The notes under the pieces were generated by a model. That model was not told where the DNA came from. It worked only from the letters and a program-made list of their open reading frames with translations, and did not search any database. Shown here piece by piece: positions 10,401 to 22,554 of a DNA stretch of 64,000 nt (the stretch's first letter is position 1; each line of letters begins with the position of its first letter). This DNA is from Closterium sp. NIES-65 (taxonomy: Eukaryota; Streptophyta; Zygnematophyceae; Desmidiales; Closteriaceae). The stretch is from positions 1,245,001 through 1,309,000 of the forward strand of contig CANXME010000532.1 in NCBI GenBank assembly GCA_948144175.1, given 5' to 3'. The position numbers and the translations under genes are program-made.

Positions 10401-13400
10401 CCGCCGCCCCTCTTCCTGGTCCCACGTCCCCCCCCGGTAGACCCCCTCCCCCCTCAAGGTCCTGCCCCTTGAGGTGTGTCTCAGGTAGACGCGGTCGAGC
10501 CTGTCGAGGTCACTGGTGACTCTGGTGCTGCTGCGGGTGCGGAGCCTCGGGGTGCTGAGACTGCGGGTGCTGAGCCTGGCGGTGCTGAGCCTGGGGGTGC
10601 TGAGCCTGGGGGTGCTGTGCCTGGGGGTGCTGAGCCTGGGGGTGCTGAGCCTGGGGGTGCGGAGTCTGGGGGTGCTGAGACTGGGGGTGCTGAGCCTGGG
10701 GGTGCTGAGACTGGGGGTGCTGAGCCTGGGGGTGCTGTGCCTAGGGGTGCTGAGCCTGGGGGTACTGCGTCTGGGAGTGCTGCGCCTGCTGCTTCTGTTC
10801 CTGGTGGTTCTCCAGACCGTTCTTCGCGCCGCGAGCCACTCTCTCCTCTGGAGCTGCGTGAGTGGTTTGCCCGACGCTGGAGGCGAGCTGCTGGAGCTGA
10901 GGGTGCTGCGGGGGCTGGAGGTTCTGTTGCTGCCGAGGGAGCTGGTACCACCGGTCCCGGAGGTGCTCGTACTGAGGGTACTGGAGCTGCCGGGCCCGGG
11001 GGTGTCTCTGGAGCTGGAGCTGCTGCGGGTGCTGGCACTGAGACTACGACTGTCGGTCCTACTGAGGGTACTTCTGGCGCTGCCGGAGGTGCTGGAGGTG
11101 GAGCTGCTACTGGTGCTGGTGCTGCCTCTGGAGGTGTTAGTGCTGTCCCTGCTGTCTCTGGCGGTGCTGCGCGGCCTCGGCCGTACTTCGTTCCGCTCCT
11201 TCAGCAGGTTCTTGGTCTCCCGCCTTCCACTGGTCCTTCTCCTCCCGTAGAGTGTCCACATCCTGTCCCGTCACAGTCACAGTTACAGCCTGCCTCTCCC
11301 CTGCCTTCTCCTTCTCCCTACACTGGTCCTACTGGAGGTCTTGCTGAGCGTCGTGAGCCTGCGTCCCGCCCTGCGTCGCCAGTCCGAGCTGCTCGCCCTA
11401 GTGGTCGCGGTTCACGTCAGCGTCCTCCTCCTGTCCCTGGCACCCACGGGATGTCTCTGCGTCCGTCCACTGCTCCTCTGCGTGCCCCTTTGCCTTCTCC
11501 TCCTCAGTCTTCTCTTCCTACCCTTGCCGACCCGGAGTCGGACTCTCGCCGTGCTGCCAGTCCTACTGTCACGCGTCTTCTTGCTTCTCTTGTCACTGAC
11601 CCTTCCTTTGAGTCCGCTGCTGCGTCTGCCCTAGTTGCAGAGCTGGTCGACTTTGCTGCTGCGTGTCGTCTAGACTACGCTGCCAGTCTTGTTGCTGAGC
11701 CTGCTGAGTCTACTGAGTCTGCGTCTGCTGCGTCTGCGTCTGCGTGTCCTCTGTCCGTCGGGGGTGACTGTGCTCTTGGCACGGACGTCCTTGAGGACAG
11801 GCAGGAGGAGTTCCAGTGCTTTGCCGCCGCTTTGCCCCATCTCGTGTCCATGCTTGTTGCCCCTGAGGGAGACCCGGATGCTCTAGACATCCCGACCCCA
11901 CGCTCTTACGCAGAGGCGATGGCCGGTCCCTACTCCTCTCAGTGGCAGTCAGCCATGGACGCAGAGATGGCTTCCTGGAAGTCCACAGGCACCTACGTTG
12001 ACGCTGTTACCCCTCCTGGGGCGAACATTGTCAGTGGCATGTGGATCTTCAGGGTGAAGCGGCCGCTGGGTTCTCCGCCTGTCTTCAAGGCGCGCTACGT
12101 GGCTCGTGGCTTTAGTCACCGACAGGGAGTTGACTTCTTCCAGACCTTCTCCCCGACCCCGAAGATGACCACTCTTCGGGTTCTACTGCACGTCGCTGCT
12201 CAGCGTGACTACGAGCTACACTCTCTTGACTTCAGCACTGCTTTCCTGCAGGGCCGCGTGCACGAGGAGATCTGGCTGCGCCGCCCTCCTGGCTTCACTG
12301 GGTCGTTCCCTCCTGGTACCCAGTGGAGCCTCCGCCGGCCAGTCTACGGTCTCCGCCAGGCGCCGCGTGAGTGGCACGACACACTGAGGACTACACTTGC
12401 GGCTCTTGGGTTTGCTCCTTCTACTGCTGACCCGTCGCTGTTTCTGCGCACCGACACCTCGCTGCCGCCGTTCTACATCCTCGTGTACGTCGACGACTTG
12501 GTCTTTGCCACTGCGGACACTGCCGCACTCGCCCACGTGAAGTCCGAGCTGCAGAAGAGACACACGTGCACAGACCTGGGTGAACTGACAAGCTATCTTG
12601 GCTTGCGGATCACCCGGGACAGAGCATGCCGCACCATTACCCTGATTCAGTCACACATGGTGCAGCAGGTCCTTCAGTGCTTCGGCTTCACGTACTCCTC
12701 GCCTCAGTCCACTCCTCTGCCTACGGGACACTCGCTCTCAGCTCTGCCTTCGGATGAGTCCGTAGAGTCGAGTGGTCCGTATCCAGAGCTTGTGGGCTGC
12801 CTCATGTACCTGATGACCTGCACTCGACCTGACCTCGCATACCCTCTCAGCATCTTAGCACGCTATGTTGCTCCCGGCCGTCACCGGAAGGAGCACATGG
12901 ATGCAGCTAAGAGGGTGTTGCACTACTTGTGCAGTACGTCGGGCATGGGGCTAGTGCTTGGAGGGCGTGAGCGGCCTGTGCTCAGTGGGCACTCAGACGC
13001 TTCTTGGGCTGACGACCAGGCTACTCAGAGGTCGTCTCAGGGTTACACCTTCAGTCTTGGCTCTGGCTCTGTCTCTTGGCGCTCTACTCGCTCTTCTTCG
13101 GTTCTCAGCTCCAGCTATGAGGCTGAGATCTACGCCACGGCCATGGCTGCCCAGGAGCTTCGCTGGCTCACCTACCTGCTGACTGACCTTGGAGAGCGGC
13201 CTTGTTCTCCTCCAGTGCTGTACGTCGACAACAAGGCAACCATTGCCTTGTGTGAGGAGCACAGACTGGAGCACAGGACGAAGCACATTGCTCTGCGCTA
13301 CTTCCTTGCTCGAGAGCTGCAGCAGCGTGGTCAGCTTCGCCTGCGTTTCGTGGCCACTGAGGCCAACACTGCTGATGTGTTCACCAAGGCACTTCCGCCT

Positions 13401-13469
13401 CGTGACCATCAGCGCTTTTGCACTCTGCTAGGCCTTGTGCCCACTGGGCCTCACTTACTTACCTCTTGA
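7405..13469 (+). pseudogene. copia-A1 Gag-Pol polyprotein, three lesions
   Basis: The start ATG at 7405 gives MATPSVLTFDAEGRAIDF, the A-family Gag N-terminus. A 10-C run (7866-7875) shifts frame. Gag continues with a glycine-rich domain (about 8190-8450) and a Cys/His motif CTYVLRTGDRAGEPC then H and C (8574-8660). Protease TLDSGAS lies near 9010. The integrase has an HHCC region (LLWHHRMGHPS to CVPCVEG) and catalytic D (IDVWGP), D (HSDRGGEF) and E (NGIAERR). Next come the Gly-Ala-Glu-Pro repeats (10520-10800), RT with YVDD near 12487 and RNase H (about 12980-13410), ending at 13469. Beyond the C-run shift, in-frame TGA codons lie at 9258-9260 and 10470-10472, where A2 has CAG and TCA. The sequence after each stop remains in the same frame, so these are recent single lesions. 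Confidence 0.92.
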
Positions 13470-13689
13470 CCTTGCTTGTACTGCTGCATATATATATCCT
13501 TGCTCTTGCTTGTTTAGCACTGTTATATATATATGCTCTGCTGCATGTGAACTGGCCTTGTGGCCTTGACCTTGTGCTCGGAATTTGTGTGGTATCCTTG
13601 AGATCCACCCTGAGCTTGCTTTGCTTTGCTTTGCTTTGCTTGACTGGTCTTGTGACCCCTTGCTCTCCCCCACTTTGCCTATGGGGGTG
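13470..13689 (+). other. copia-A1 3' untranslated region and polypurine tract
   Basis: Contains TATATATA runs, a CTTTG tandem repeat (about 13615-13640) and, immediately before the LTR, ATGGGGGTG as the plus-strand primer tract. Confidence 0.75.
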
Positions 13690-13825
13690 TGTCAGATTAT
13701 TATATAGCTGATGCATATATTTAGGCTATAGTGGGGTAGCCCATAGGGGGTACAACCCATTTAGGGTTGGTACTTGTACTTGCTTCATTTCATAGTGCAC
13801 CTCATTCCTCTCTCTAATCTCAACA
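13690..13825 (+). repeat. copia-A1 3' LTR
   Basis: 136 bp, one mismatch to the 5' LTR. Followed by the target duplication GCCGC at 13826-13830, after which the hAT-1 exon resumes in frame. Confidence 0.96.
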
Positions 13826-16699
13826 GCCGCATCAACTCCTGACAGTGCCGCATCAACTCCTGCCGCTCCCGAACCCACACGGAACCGTCGTCCTGTCGCT
13901 GCCGGAACTACTCGCGTCGGACCCCGTCTCAAAAGGGGTATCAAAGTGACGTACCGCCAAACAAAGATCAACTGGGGTGCCAGTCAAGCTACGCCAACGT
14001 CTGTTGTGGGGAACTCCTCCCCGGAGGCCCGACAGCGTAAACAAAAGGGGAAAGCGGTTGAGGTTACCTCTGAAACAGAACTGCCCGACATAGCCGAGGA
14101 GAAATACGAGGATGCCTTATTCATGTTCAACAAACAGTGGTCTGATGACTATCCGTGGCTTGTTCTGTGTCAGACGAGTGCAGGGTTCCCGTCAATCAAA
14201 TGCTCGGTCTGCATTGCGCACGGCGGTGTGGGCACGAACTTCAGCGCCAAAGGAGAAGGGGCGACCGATGTGCAGACCCAGGCAATGCGGAAGCATCAAC
14301 GCACAAGGAAGCACCGCCGCGCTCTGCGCATACAGAGGACAGCCGAGGCGGCGCTCAAAGCTAACCGCCGGATTGACGACAACCCGAAGGTGAAAGACGT
14401 CGAGAAGGAGCGCCTTCTCACGCTATTTGAGACGGCACTCTTCATCGCTAAGTCCGACGCCCCGATCGAGATGTACGCCGACCTCGTCCAACATCTAGCG
14501 CAGCGCGGCACACCGGGCTTCCCAAAGAGCAGTTATGGTGCCTACTACACGACGTAAGTGACACTGCTCTAGTACATATCGTCGGGGGTTGTGATATACG
14601 TGAAGCTATCACTAACCACACGCGTTGATGCCCGTGCAGGTACGGATTTAAAAATATCATCGCCACAATAGCGACATACCTTCGTGCGCGCCAGACAGAA
14701 TTTATTAATTCGAGCCCATTCATTGGTCTGAGCTGTGACGAGAGTATGGACCGTGTCAAAGGGAAGCACATGATTATATTTGTAACCTTTCTACGTGATC
14801 ATGCCGTCACCACAGAGTTTCTGACTAACCTCTCCGTCGAGAAGTGTGATGCAGCATCTCTTTATGCTAAGCTCACGGGATTCCTTGACAGTATTAGCCT
14901 GCCGCTGGAGAAGGTGGCGGGTATCAGCACCGATGGGGCACCTGTGATGATAGGCAACGACACGGGCCTCGTTGGGCGTCTTCGACTGGAGATCCCGCAC
15001 GTGGTGGCTTCTCACTGCATCGCACACAGGTAAACTGTTGCTGTGGTGGTGTTGTTGCGGTATGAGATGTGCAACGTGGTTTGTCGCAGTGCCAATTCTG
15101 ACACCCCCACCCGTACATTTCTACCCGTGGCAGGGAAGCGCTTGCTGCAAAGGAGGCGGCTAAGGCACTACCCGAGCTTGGAATAATCGACGCGGTTATC
15201 CGCGCAGTGGCGGAAGACCTCGGCAGATCCAGCAACTCCAACCGCAGGAAGTGTTCACGCATACCAACCTCGAGGTCCAGGGGATCCACATCGTCTGCTG
15301 GTTGAGTCGCGGCGATGCAATCGCACGATTCGTCCGCGTTCTGCCTGCTGTCATCGCTATGCTCGAGGAGTCGGACAAGACGATGTACCACTTAGTAACG
15401 TCGTTCAAGTTTCATTACTTCCTGTTCTTCTTGGCAGATGTGCACACAACACTCAACGTGCTCAACCTGCTATTCCAGAAGCGACAGGTGAGTTGTTGAG
15501 TTCCGCTTTGCAGTTCTCTTCTTCTCCCAGGTACTTATCTTTTGTTTCGGTGTACCAATTCTCCCCCCACCAACAGGTCGACCTCACAGCAGTGCACTCC
15601 CAGATGAGGCGGTCCATCATCTACATGGAGCAAAGATACATGAACTGTGGCCAGCAGTTTGGCGGTGGGACCAGCGAGCTGCTGTCTGCTTTCCTCGCGC
15701 GGCACGCCTCGCCCGACTGCCTTGACGTGACTGTGGAAGGGGTGGACAAGGAGGGTCAGCCCCGTGTGCACAAGTTCTAGCTGCACGAGGAGGCAATCAA
15801 GGGATACACCACCAGTAGCGGGGACATGCAAGGCTGCTACACCTGCTGCCGCTCATTCGCCCGCGAGCTGGTGTACAGCCTCGAGCTGCTCTTGGGAGAC
15901 CTGACGCGCTTGAACGGGGCAAAGCTCTTCATACCCTGCTCGTGGCCGAGGGGCGTCGAGGCAAGAGACGCAGAGTGCAAGGAGCACCTGCACGGCCTCG
16001 TCCATCTGTTTCAAGCCAAGAACCGGGACACGATCTTGCCTGGTGAGCGAGAAATAGAACCCCACTGACCAACATGTATGCATTGCCGTTTCTGTGGTTG
16101 CGTTATTCCCATGTTGTGCGCTTGACTTTCTACCCTGGTTGTGCCCAACCCGTTTCGCAGAGGTCCAGAAGCGTGCGGCACGAGCGGAGCTGCGCACGTT
16201 CCTGCCGGTGCTCTCCACTGCCCCCAAGGAAGAGCAGCCCTTTCACGCAGGTTTGAAGGCCATCTTGCAGACCAACGACTGGCAGACCAGCTACCCCAAC
16301 TTAGTCCGTCTGTGGGCTGCGGTCGACGTTCTACCTCTCAGCACAGTCGAGTGCGAGCACGGGTTTTCCCGCCAGAATATGACCAAGTCGTGGCGCCGGA
16401 CGAGTCTCTGCAATGCCAAGCTGGGAGATTTGCTGGCAATGAGTCTGCTCGACTACGACATGGAGTGGGATAAGGTGCTGGACATCTGGCGGAGCACCAG
16501 GAAAAGGCGCCCCAGCAAGCGCAAGGAGCAAGCTGCGCCAGAGAAGGAGCGGGCCAAGGCCAAGTTTGTTAAGGGGAGTGGCCGCCGGGTGGTGGAGGAG
16601 GACCTAGACGAGGGCATGTGTGGTTCTGCAGGCGATGGCAGTGAGAGTGATGACGATGCCAGTAGCAGTGGTGATGATGTGAGCGTTTCTTCTGATGAA

Positions 16700-17133
16700 T
16701 GTTGGGAACAACAAGTCGTAAAGCGCCTCTGTCGTGTCAAAACTCAGGACACAAGCGAAGCAGCTCAAATCGAAGTGCAACAAGTCAACTCTCGGAGGTT
16801 AGGGTAACCGCCGGAGGTTACGAGAAGGTCAAAGGTCAGCGACCTTTGACTTAACAAATGCAGCGCGACAGCAAGGACAAACAACTGACTCGACATTGAG
16901 CAGTTGCCCGAGTCGCACTGTATCGAATCGCAACAGTAAAACAGTTTAATCATGTCTATTCGTATTCCTTGTACTCTTATATAAACCTTTGTATTTGCTT
17001 GTTTTAATTAACTTACTTTGCCCTCACATACTAGCGCAAGGTGGTTCAAGGACTTCTTCATTCAACGCTTCCGCTATTACAATCCTATTCAGACTTTAAC
17101 TCTACAAAGATCCTAGGGCATTTCAGCCCAACA
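16700..17133 (+). repeat. copia-B 5' LTR
   Basis: 434 bp from TGTTGGGAACAACAAG to CAGCCCAACA. It contains GAGGTTAGGGTAACC and GGAGGTTACGAG repeats and a TATA box, and is preceded by the ATGAA target duplication. Confidence 0.95.
16978..16985 (+). promoter_or_regulatory. copia-B LTR TATA box
   Basis: TATATAAA within the 5' LTR, also present in the 3' LTR at 31036-31043. It is the likely core promoter for genomic RNA, with transcription expected to start about 30 bp downstream. Confidence 0.6.
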
Positions 17134-17147
17134 GGGTATGAGAGCAG
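17134..17147 (+). other. copia-B primer-binding site
   Basis: GGGTATGAGAGCAG directly after the LTR; copia-B2 has TGGTATGAGAGCAG at the same position. Both resemble the initiator-Met tRNA site TGGTATCAGAGC with one internal change, C to G. Confidence 0.7.
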
Positions 17148-19551
17148 TTAGAGTTTAAAAGTTATTTTTTTTTCTTTTAACACTCAATCCAAGAAGACAT
17201 GTCTACTAGGAAGGAGAGGAGCTCCTCCAACGGCTCTCCAGGCACTACTCCTACTCCACCTCCTGTCTCTGGCCTACAGACAGAGGAAGGGACTACCACG
17301 AGACCAGCAGCTGGGTCTACAGAAACGTCCGCGGGCTTCGATCCAAGCATGATGGAGAAGTTCTTCTCCTTCATGTCCTTCTACGAGCAGCACCAGCAAG
17401 GAGTACCTGCGCAGTCAAACAACAGCAACAACAACAACGTGACTCCTATGAGTCTCGACGGCTCATCCTACGCACGCGGGATTCAACAACAACAACAACA
17501 ACCCACCTTTGCTCCGTACGAGCCCCAGCGCGGCTCCGTCAGCTTCATGCCGCAACCGCAACCTGCACCGGGACAAGAAAGTGCATTGGACCCATTACAA
17601 GTTCAATCGCAATTCGCGCATGTCCTAAAGCTGCAAACAACAAAGCCTTTCGACGGAAAGGATTTCTTCACCTGGTCATTCGAGTTCGAGCTGATGATGG
17701 AAGGAGCACAGATTCTCGGCTTCTTCGACGGGTCCCTACCATATCCAACAAATGGGACGCAATATGAGAAGCAGCAGTACACCTATCAATCAATGATGGC
17801 GTACACGATACTGCTGAGAAACATCACCCCGACCCAGCAGCAGAACATCAGAACTTACCGAGGCTACGACAACTCCGCGGAGCTCGCGTACAACCACCTG
17901 AAGAACCTGTATCAAGCAACGGACAGTGTAAATCAAAGCAGGTTAATGGCGCAGCTGACAACAATTGAAATGAAATCAGGCGAGAAAGGCATGGCTTATA
18001 TCAGCCGCTGCCGCGAACTGCACGACAAGCTTCTTCGATGCGGAGGGTCTATCTCAGAAGACGCCTTTGTCACGGTGGTCATCGGCGGTCTCGGCCCCCA
18101 CTGACGCTCCACTCGCGTCATACTACGAGCACACGGGAGAATCTCCGAAGCGGCACTCTACGCCGAAATTCATGCCGAGCAGCAGGACATGGACCTGCAA
18201 GAAGAAAGACACAAGAAGAAAGCATTAGCACCGGAGTTTGCGTTCCACACTCAACGACGATACAACAACAACAACAATCGACAACAGCAACAAGTGAAGA
18301 CGGTACCTCCGTTCTGCCACATCTACAAGATTTCGGGTCATCCTCGCACGCACTGCCCGTCTCGTCAGACAACACCACAGCGACAACTCCGGCCTTCAAG
18401 CTCCCAAGTCGCCTCGACGCAAGCAAATCCGACAGTCCAAGCTTCAACGACTTCAACTGGACAATCTGCACAAGGAGCAAGAAATATTGTCAATTGCATG
18501 GTGAAGATAACCGTTTTCTGCACAACACAGTCACCACCTCACTACTCACCGGAAGAAGAGCTCGACAACAGCACGCCTCGCCGCGAGTCACTCCAGCCGA
18601 ACCCGACGTACGCCGCCATCGCTCAAAGCGAACCGTCCGGGCAAGACACCTGGTTCTTGGACAGTTGCTGCGGACAACATATGTGCTCTTCAGGACGCTT
18701 CGTTCAACGCGAACATCGACTTCAGCGAGAAGTAGTCATCACTATCGCCAACAACCAGAACCTGCGCACACGACGACAAGGCGTTGTACAACTTCAGTCA
18801 CGAGAGTCAAACGTCATACTGCACATGTCAAAGGTATTTATCGCGGAGGGACTCGGTTCTAACTTACTGAGTGTCAGCCAGCTGATGGCGAAAGGCATCC
18901 ACTTGGAAGCCGACAGCACCACCCAAGAGTTCAAGTTGTACCACGGGAAGGGTGGTCTCTACATCGGAAAGGCGGTGTTGAAGAATAACGTCTTCGTCCT
19001 CGACTTCGTCCCAGACCTGGGAACTGCAGACAGCGACGCCATCGTCAACTTCGCAGATTGGACACATCCACCGGATCTCGATCCTGACTTCAGCCCGGAA
19101 GGTTTCCGGTACTCGCACACCATCCCTGAAGCAGAACGAACACGAGCGTTAGCAACGATTCAACAATCGGCAGCAGCAGAGACAACATCGACAGCAGCAG
19201 AAACATCAACCGCAGCAGCAGAGACAACATCGGCAGCAGCAGAAACAACATCGGCAGCAGCAGAAACATCATCGGCAACAGCAAAGTCAACGACACCAGA
19301 CCTCGTCGACGAAGCACCACCAACACCCGCACAGCAACTGAACCCGACTCCCCGAGAAGTTCACAGAAGCGCAAACCTCGTCGCCAGCTTCTACTCCAAC
19401 TCCGACGTGTATCAACGCTCGCCCGGACACCGCGCCTCCGAAGACATCTGGCATGCACGCACAGGACATCCAAGCAACACTGTGTTAAATAACACGATAC
19501 GAGCAGGAGTCCTAGACAAGGATTCGCTACTACTACTCGACGGCAAAGAAC

Positions 19552-19643
19552 TGTCAGAGGTCCACTGGTGATCCCGGATTGATCCTAGGGAAGGGTTACA
19601 GGCACGTTGACCTGGGGGGTTATGGGCGCACTGACCCAGGACA
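19552..19643 (+). mobile_element. 92-bp solo-LTR-like insertion
   Basis: A block absent from the homologous position of copia-B2, starting TGTCAGAGG and ending CCAGGACA, flanked by AGAAC on both sides (19547-19551 and 19644-19648). The TG...CA ends plus 5-bp duplication are what recombination between LTRs leaves behind. Insert plus duplication is 97 bp, which explains the +1 frame change in copia-B pol. Apart from TGTCAG it does not resemble the other LTRs here. Confidence 0.65.
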
Positions 19644-21547
19644 AGAACTTCAACGGGCACGAGGAACTTGCCTCATCTGTCCCGAAGCCGACTTACCACA
19701 TCGACTGTTTTCTTCGCACCACAACCCGAGCGCACCCGCGTACACACCACTCGAGAAGGTGTACAGCGACATCCTCTTCAATTGAGAACCTGGACAAGTT
19801 ACTTACAACTACACGATTACTTTCATCGATGCCGCTACTCGATACGTCTGGCACCGAAACCTACCTAGCCGCGACATGGCACTCGCAGCGTTCGCCGTTT
19901 GGCTACCAGTAGCAGAGAGGGAATCAGGAACACAGCTGAAAAGCTTCCAGTCAGACGGAGGAGGAGAATACACCTCTCAGCGCTTCAAGCAGTACCTGGC
20001 GGAAAGGGGAATCAAGCAACTTCTCTCCCTTCCCTACGCCCATCAGCAGCAAGGTGTTGCAGAAAGAATGAACAGGACTCTGCAGAATAGCATGCGCAAA
20101 CTGCTACGTGGCATGCGGCTACCCAACCACCAGTGGCCTGCAGCAATGGACCATGCTGTCATGCTGCACAACTTGTTGTCATCGTCTTCACTTCCGAACA
20201 ACGCATCACCGCATCTGCTATGGACAGGAAAGCTGAGCAGCACAAGAATGTTACGAGTTTTTGGGTGTTTGGTACAGTACCGAACCCCAGAAGCACGAGC
20301 GGGAAGATTTTCACAACGGGCACAGTGGGGACTACACCTCGGCATCGAAAAGAACTACAACACGTGGAAAATTTTCGACGTCCACTCAAAAGAAACAATA
20401 GCAGCACGTGATGTGATCTTCTACGAGCGACTCACCCTTCAAACATACCTCGCCAAATTGCACGAGAATTAGGACCTCACAGGTGGCTTTCGTGGTGATC
20501 GGGCCTTCGCCTCAGCAGCGGAGGAAGCAGACTGGGACGAACAGAACGTCGACAACGCATCGGAAGAAGCCGAACCTCTCCCATTCTGCTCTGTCGACGT
20601 GCCCATGGACGAAGAAAATCCTCGCGACAGTGTCAGCGCCGAGGTCTTCTATCACTTCGCCGACAACGGTTACGTAACACCTGCGACAGTCAACACAAAC
20701 GAAGCAGAAAGGATAGGGCCGAATTTCATCCCTGACCCAGAAGCGGGAGACGAAGCAGCTTATCCCGAGGACACAACACTCCCTCGATACTCACCGACTG
20801 GACTGCAAATCCTTGGCCTCGTCACCGCAGTCCACGGCAACGCACTTCCTAAGGAGCCTGCGACGGTTCAGCAGGCTCTGGGGGGGGAACACAAGGAGAA
20901 ATGGCGTGAAGCCATGGACAGAGAATTAAAGGCATTGGAGGAACGCAACACCTGGAAGGTCGTTCCCGCAAGCGTGGCAAGGAACAAGACCATTCTCACC
21001 GGGAAATGGGTCTTCCGCATCAAAACGAAAGCAGACGGCGCAATCGAGAAATTCAAAGCACGCTGGGTCGTGCGTGGTTTCGACCAGGAGCAAGGACGAG
21101 ACTTCACCGAGACATTCGCCCCAGTTAGTCGACATACCTCTCTCCAAATCCTTCTCGCCATTGCCGCCATGAAGAAGAAGAAGAAGCTGCGACAAATTGA
21201 TGTCGTCAACGCATTCCTCTACGCACCCGTCGACGCCGAAATCTTCGTCGAACTCCCACACGGTACCCTCGAACAACCTAATCAGGTCTGCCAGCTACTG
21301 AAATCGCTCTACGGAATCAAACAAGCCCCGCGGCTATGGCAACAGCACCTACACACCCGCCTCACTCGCATCGGATTCCGCCAACTTCCTCACGACCAAG
21401 GGATGTACCGACTCTCCAAAGACGCAGACTACATCCTGCTGATCGTCTACGTCGACGACTTACTCTACATCGGCTCCACCGACGACATCACCTCCTGGTT
21501 CGAATGGGAGCTGCAGAAGGACCTCACGCTCACGGTTTCTTCTACCG

Positions 21548-21679
21548 TGTCAGAACATTATAGCTTACATAGTTGTGTAGGCTATAGTGGGGTATCCCAT
21601 AGGGGGTACAACCCAATTAGGGTTTCCTATTTGTACTCACTTTGTTCATAGTCATTCCATTCTCGTTCAATTCTTCTCA
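21548..21679 (+). repeat. copia-A2 5' LTR
   Basis: 132 bp, starting TGTCAGAACATTATAGC and ending TTCTTCTCA. Confidence 0.96.
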
Positions 21680-21695
21680 TGGAATCAGAGCAGGT
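21680..21695 (+). other. copia-A2 primer-binding site
   Basis: TGGAATCAGAGCAGGT immediately after the LTR. It matches the plant copia initiator-Met tRNA site TGGTATCAGAGC with one substitution, the best match of the A copies here. Confidence 0.75.
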
Positions 21696-21789
21696 CCCCT
21701 CCTAGGGACTGTTCCTAGGGCCCACCGAAGCGCGCCCCGAGGCGCGCGTTCTTTTTTTTAGCGACCCTGCGTGTCGCCCTTACCTTTGC

Positions 21790-22430
21790 GATCCCGCCGC
21801 CCTTTAGTCGCGGCCCCGCTTTACCCCTACGGCCCCGCTTCGGCCCCGCTTAGGCCCCGTCGGCCCCGCTTAGGCCCCGCTACGGCCCCGAGTCGGCCCC
21901 GCTTAGGCCCCGTCGGCCCCGCTTAGGCCCCGCTACGGCCCCTCGTCGGCCCCGCTTAGGCCCCGTCGGCCCCGCTTAGGCCCCGTCGGCCCCGCTTAGG
22001 CCCCGCTACGGCCCCGCGTCGGCCCCGCTTAGGCCCCGTCGGCCCCGCTTAGGCCCCGTCGGCCCCGCTTAGGCCCCGCTACGGCCCTGCTACGGCCTCG
22101 CTACAGCCCCGTCGGCCCCGCCTAGGCCCCGCCGACCCTGCTACGGCCCCGCTACAGCCCGTCGTCGGCCCCGCTTAGGCCCCGCTGCAGCCCCGCTACG
22201 GCCCCCATTGCGGCCCCGCCACCCGTGCAGCCGCCCGTGCGCCGCCCGTGCACCCGCCCGTGCAACCGCCCGTGCAGCCGCCCGTGCAGCCGCCCGTGCA
22301 GCCGCCCACCGTGCCGCCCGTGAGCCGCCCCAGCCGCCCGTGAGCCGCCCGTGCAGCCGCCCGCGCCGCCCGTGAGCCCCCTCGTCACCCGAGCCGCGCG
22401 AGCCGCCCGAGCCGCCCGATCCGTCTACGG
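21790..22430 (+). repeat. copia-A2 C-rich leader repeats
   Basis: Dominated by CGGCCCCGCTTAGGCCCCG tandem repeats, then GCCGCCCGTGCA repeats. Same position and composition as the A1 and A6 leaders but a different repeat sequence, so composition is conserved more than sequence. Confidence 0.85.
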
Positions 22431-22554
22431 TGCCGGGAGCCGGATCCTGTGGGACTGCTGCTACTCCTGGGCCGGCGGAGTTGCTGAGCTACTGTGTTGC
22501 TGTCCTACTAAGCTGCTCGACCCTTCTTCTCTGGTGAGACTGTCGGCTGCTATC

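Larger units (their letters stand above)
6346..13825 (+). mobile_element. copia-A1 LTR retrotransposon
   Basis: Complete 7,480-bp Ty1/copia element in the first exon of hAT-1. Two 136-bp LTRs (TG...CA ends) differ at a single base (GGCTGTAG against GGCTATAG). The 5-bp target duplication GCCGC is at 6341-6345 and 13826-13830. A primer-binding site, a C-rich leader, Gag-Pol in copia order (protease, integrase, RT, RNase H) and a polypurine tract are all present. The near-identical LTRs mark it as the youngest datable insertion here. Confidence 0.96.

Noticed and set aside
9498..11261. 587-codon antisense open frame in copia-A1
   Set aside because: It lies opposite gag-pol and its Arg/Ser/Thr repeats mirror the GAEPG repeats and GC-rich codons; no domain is present.
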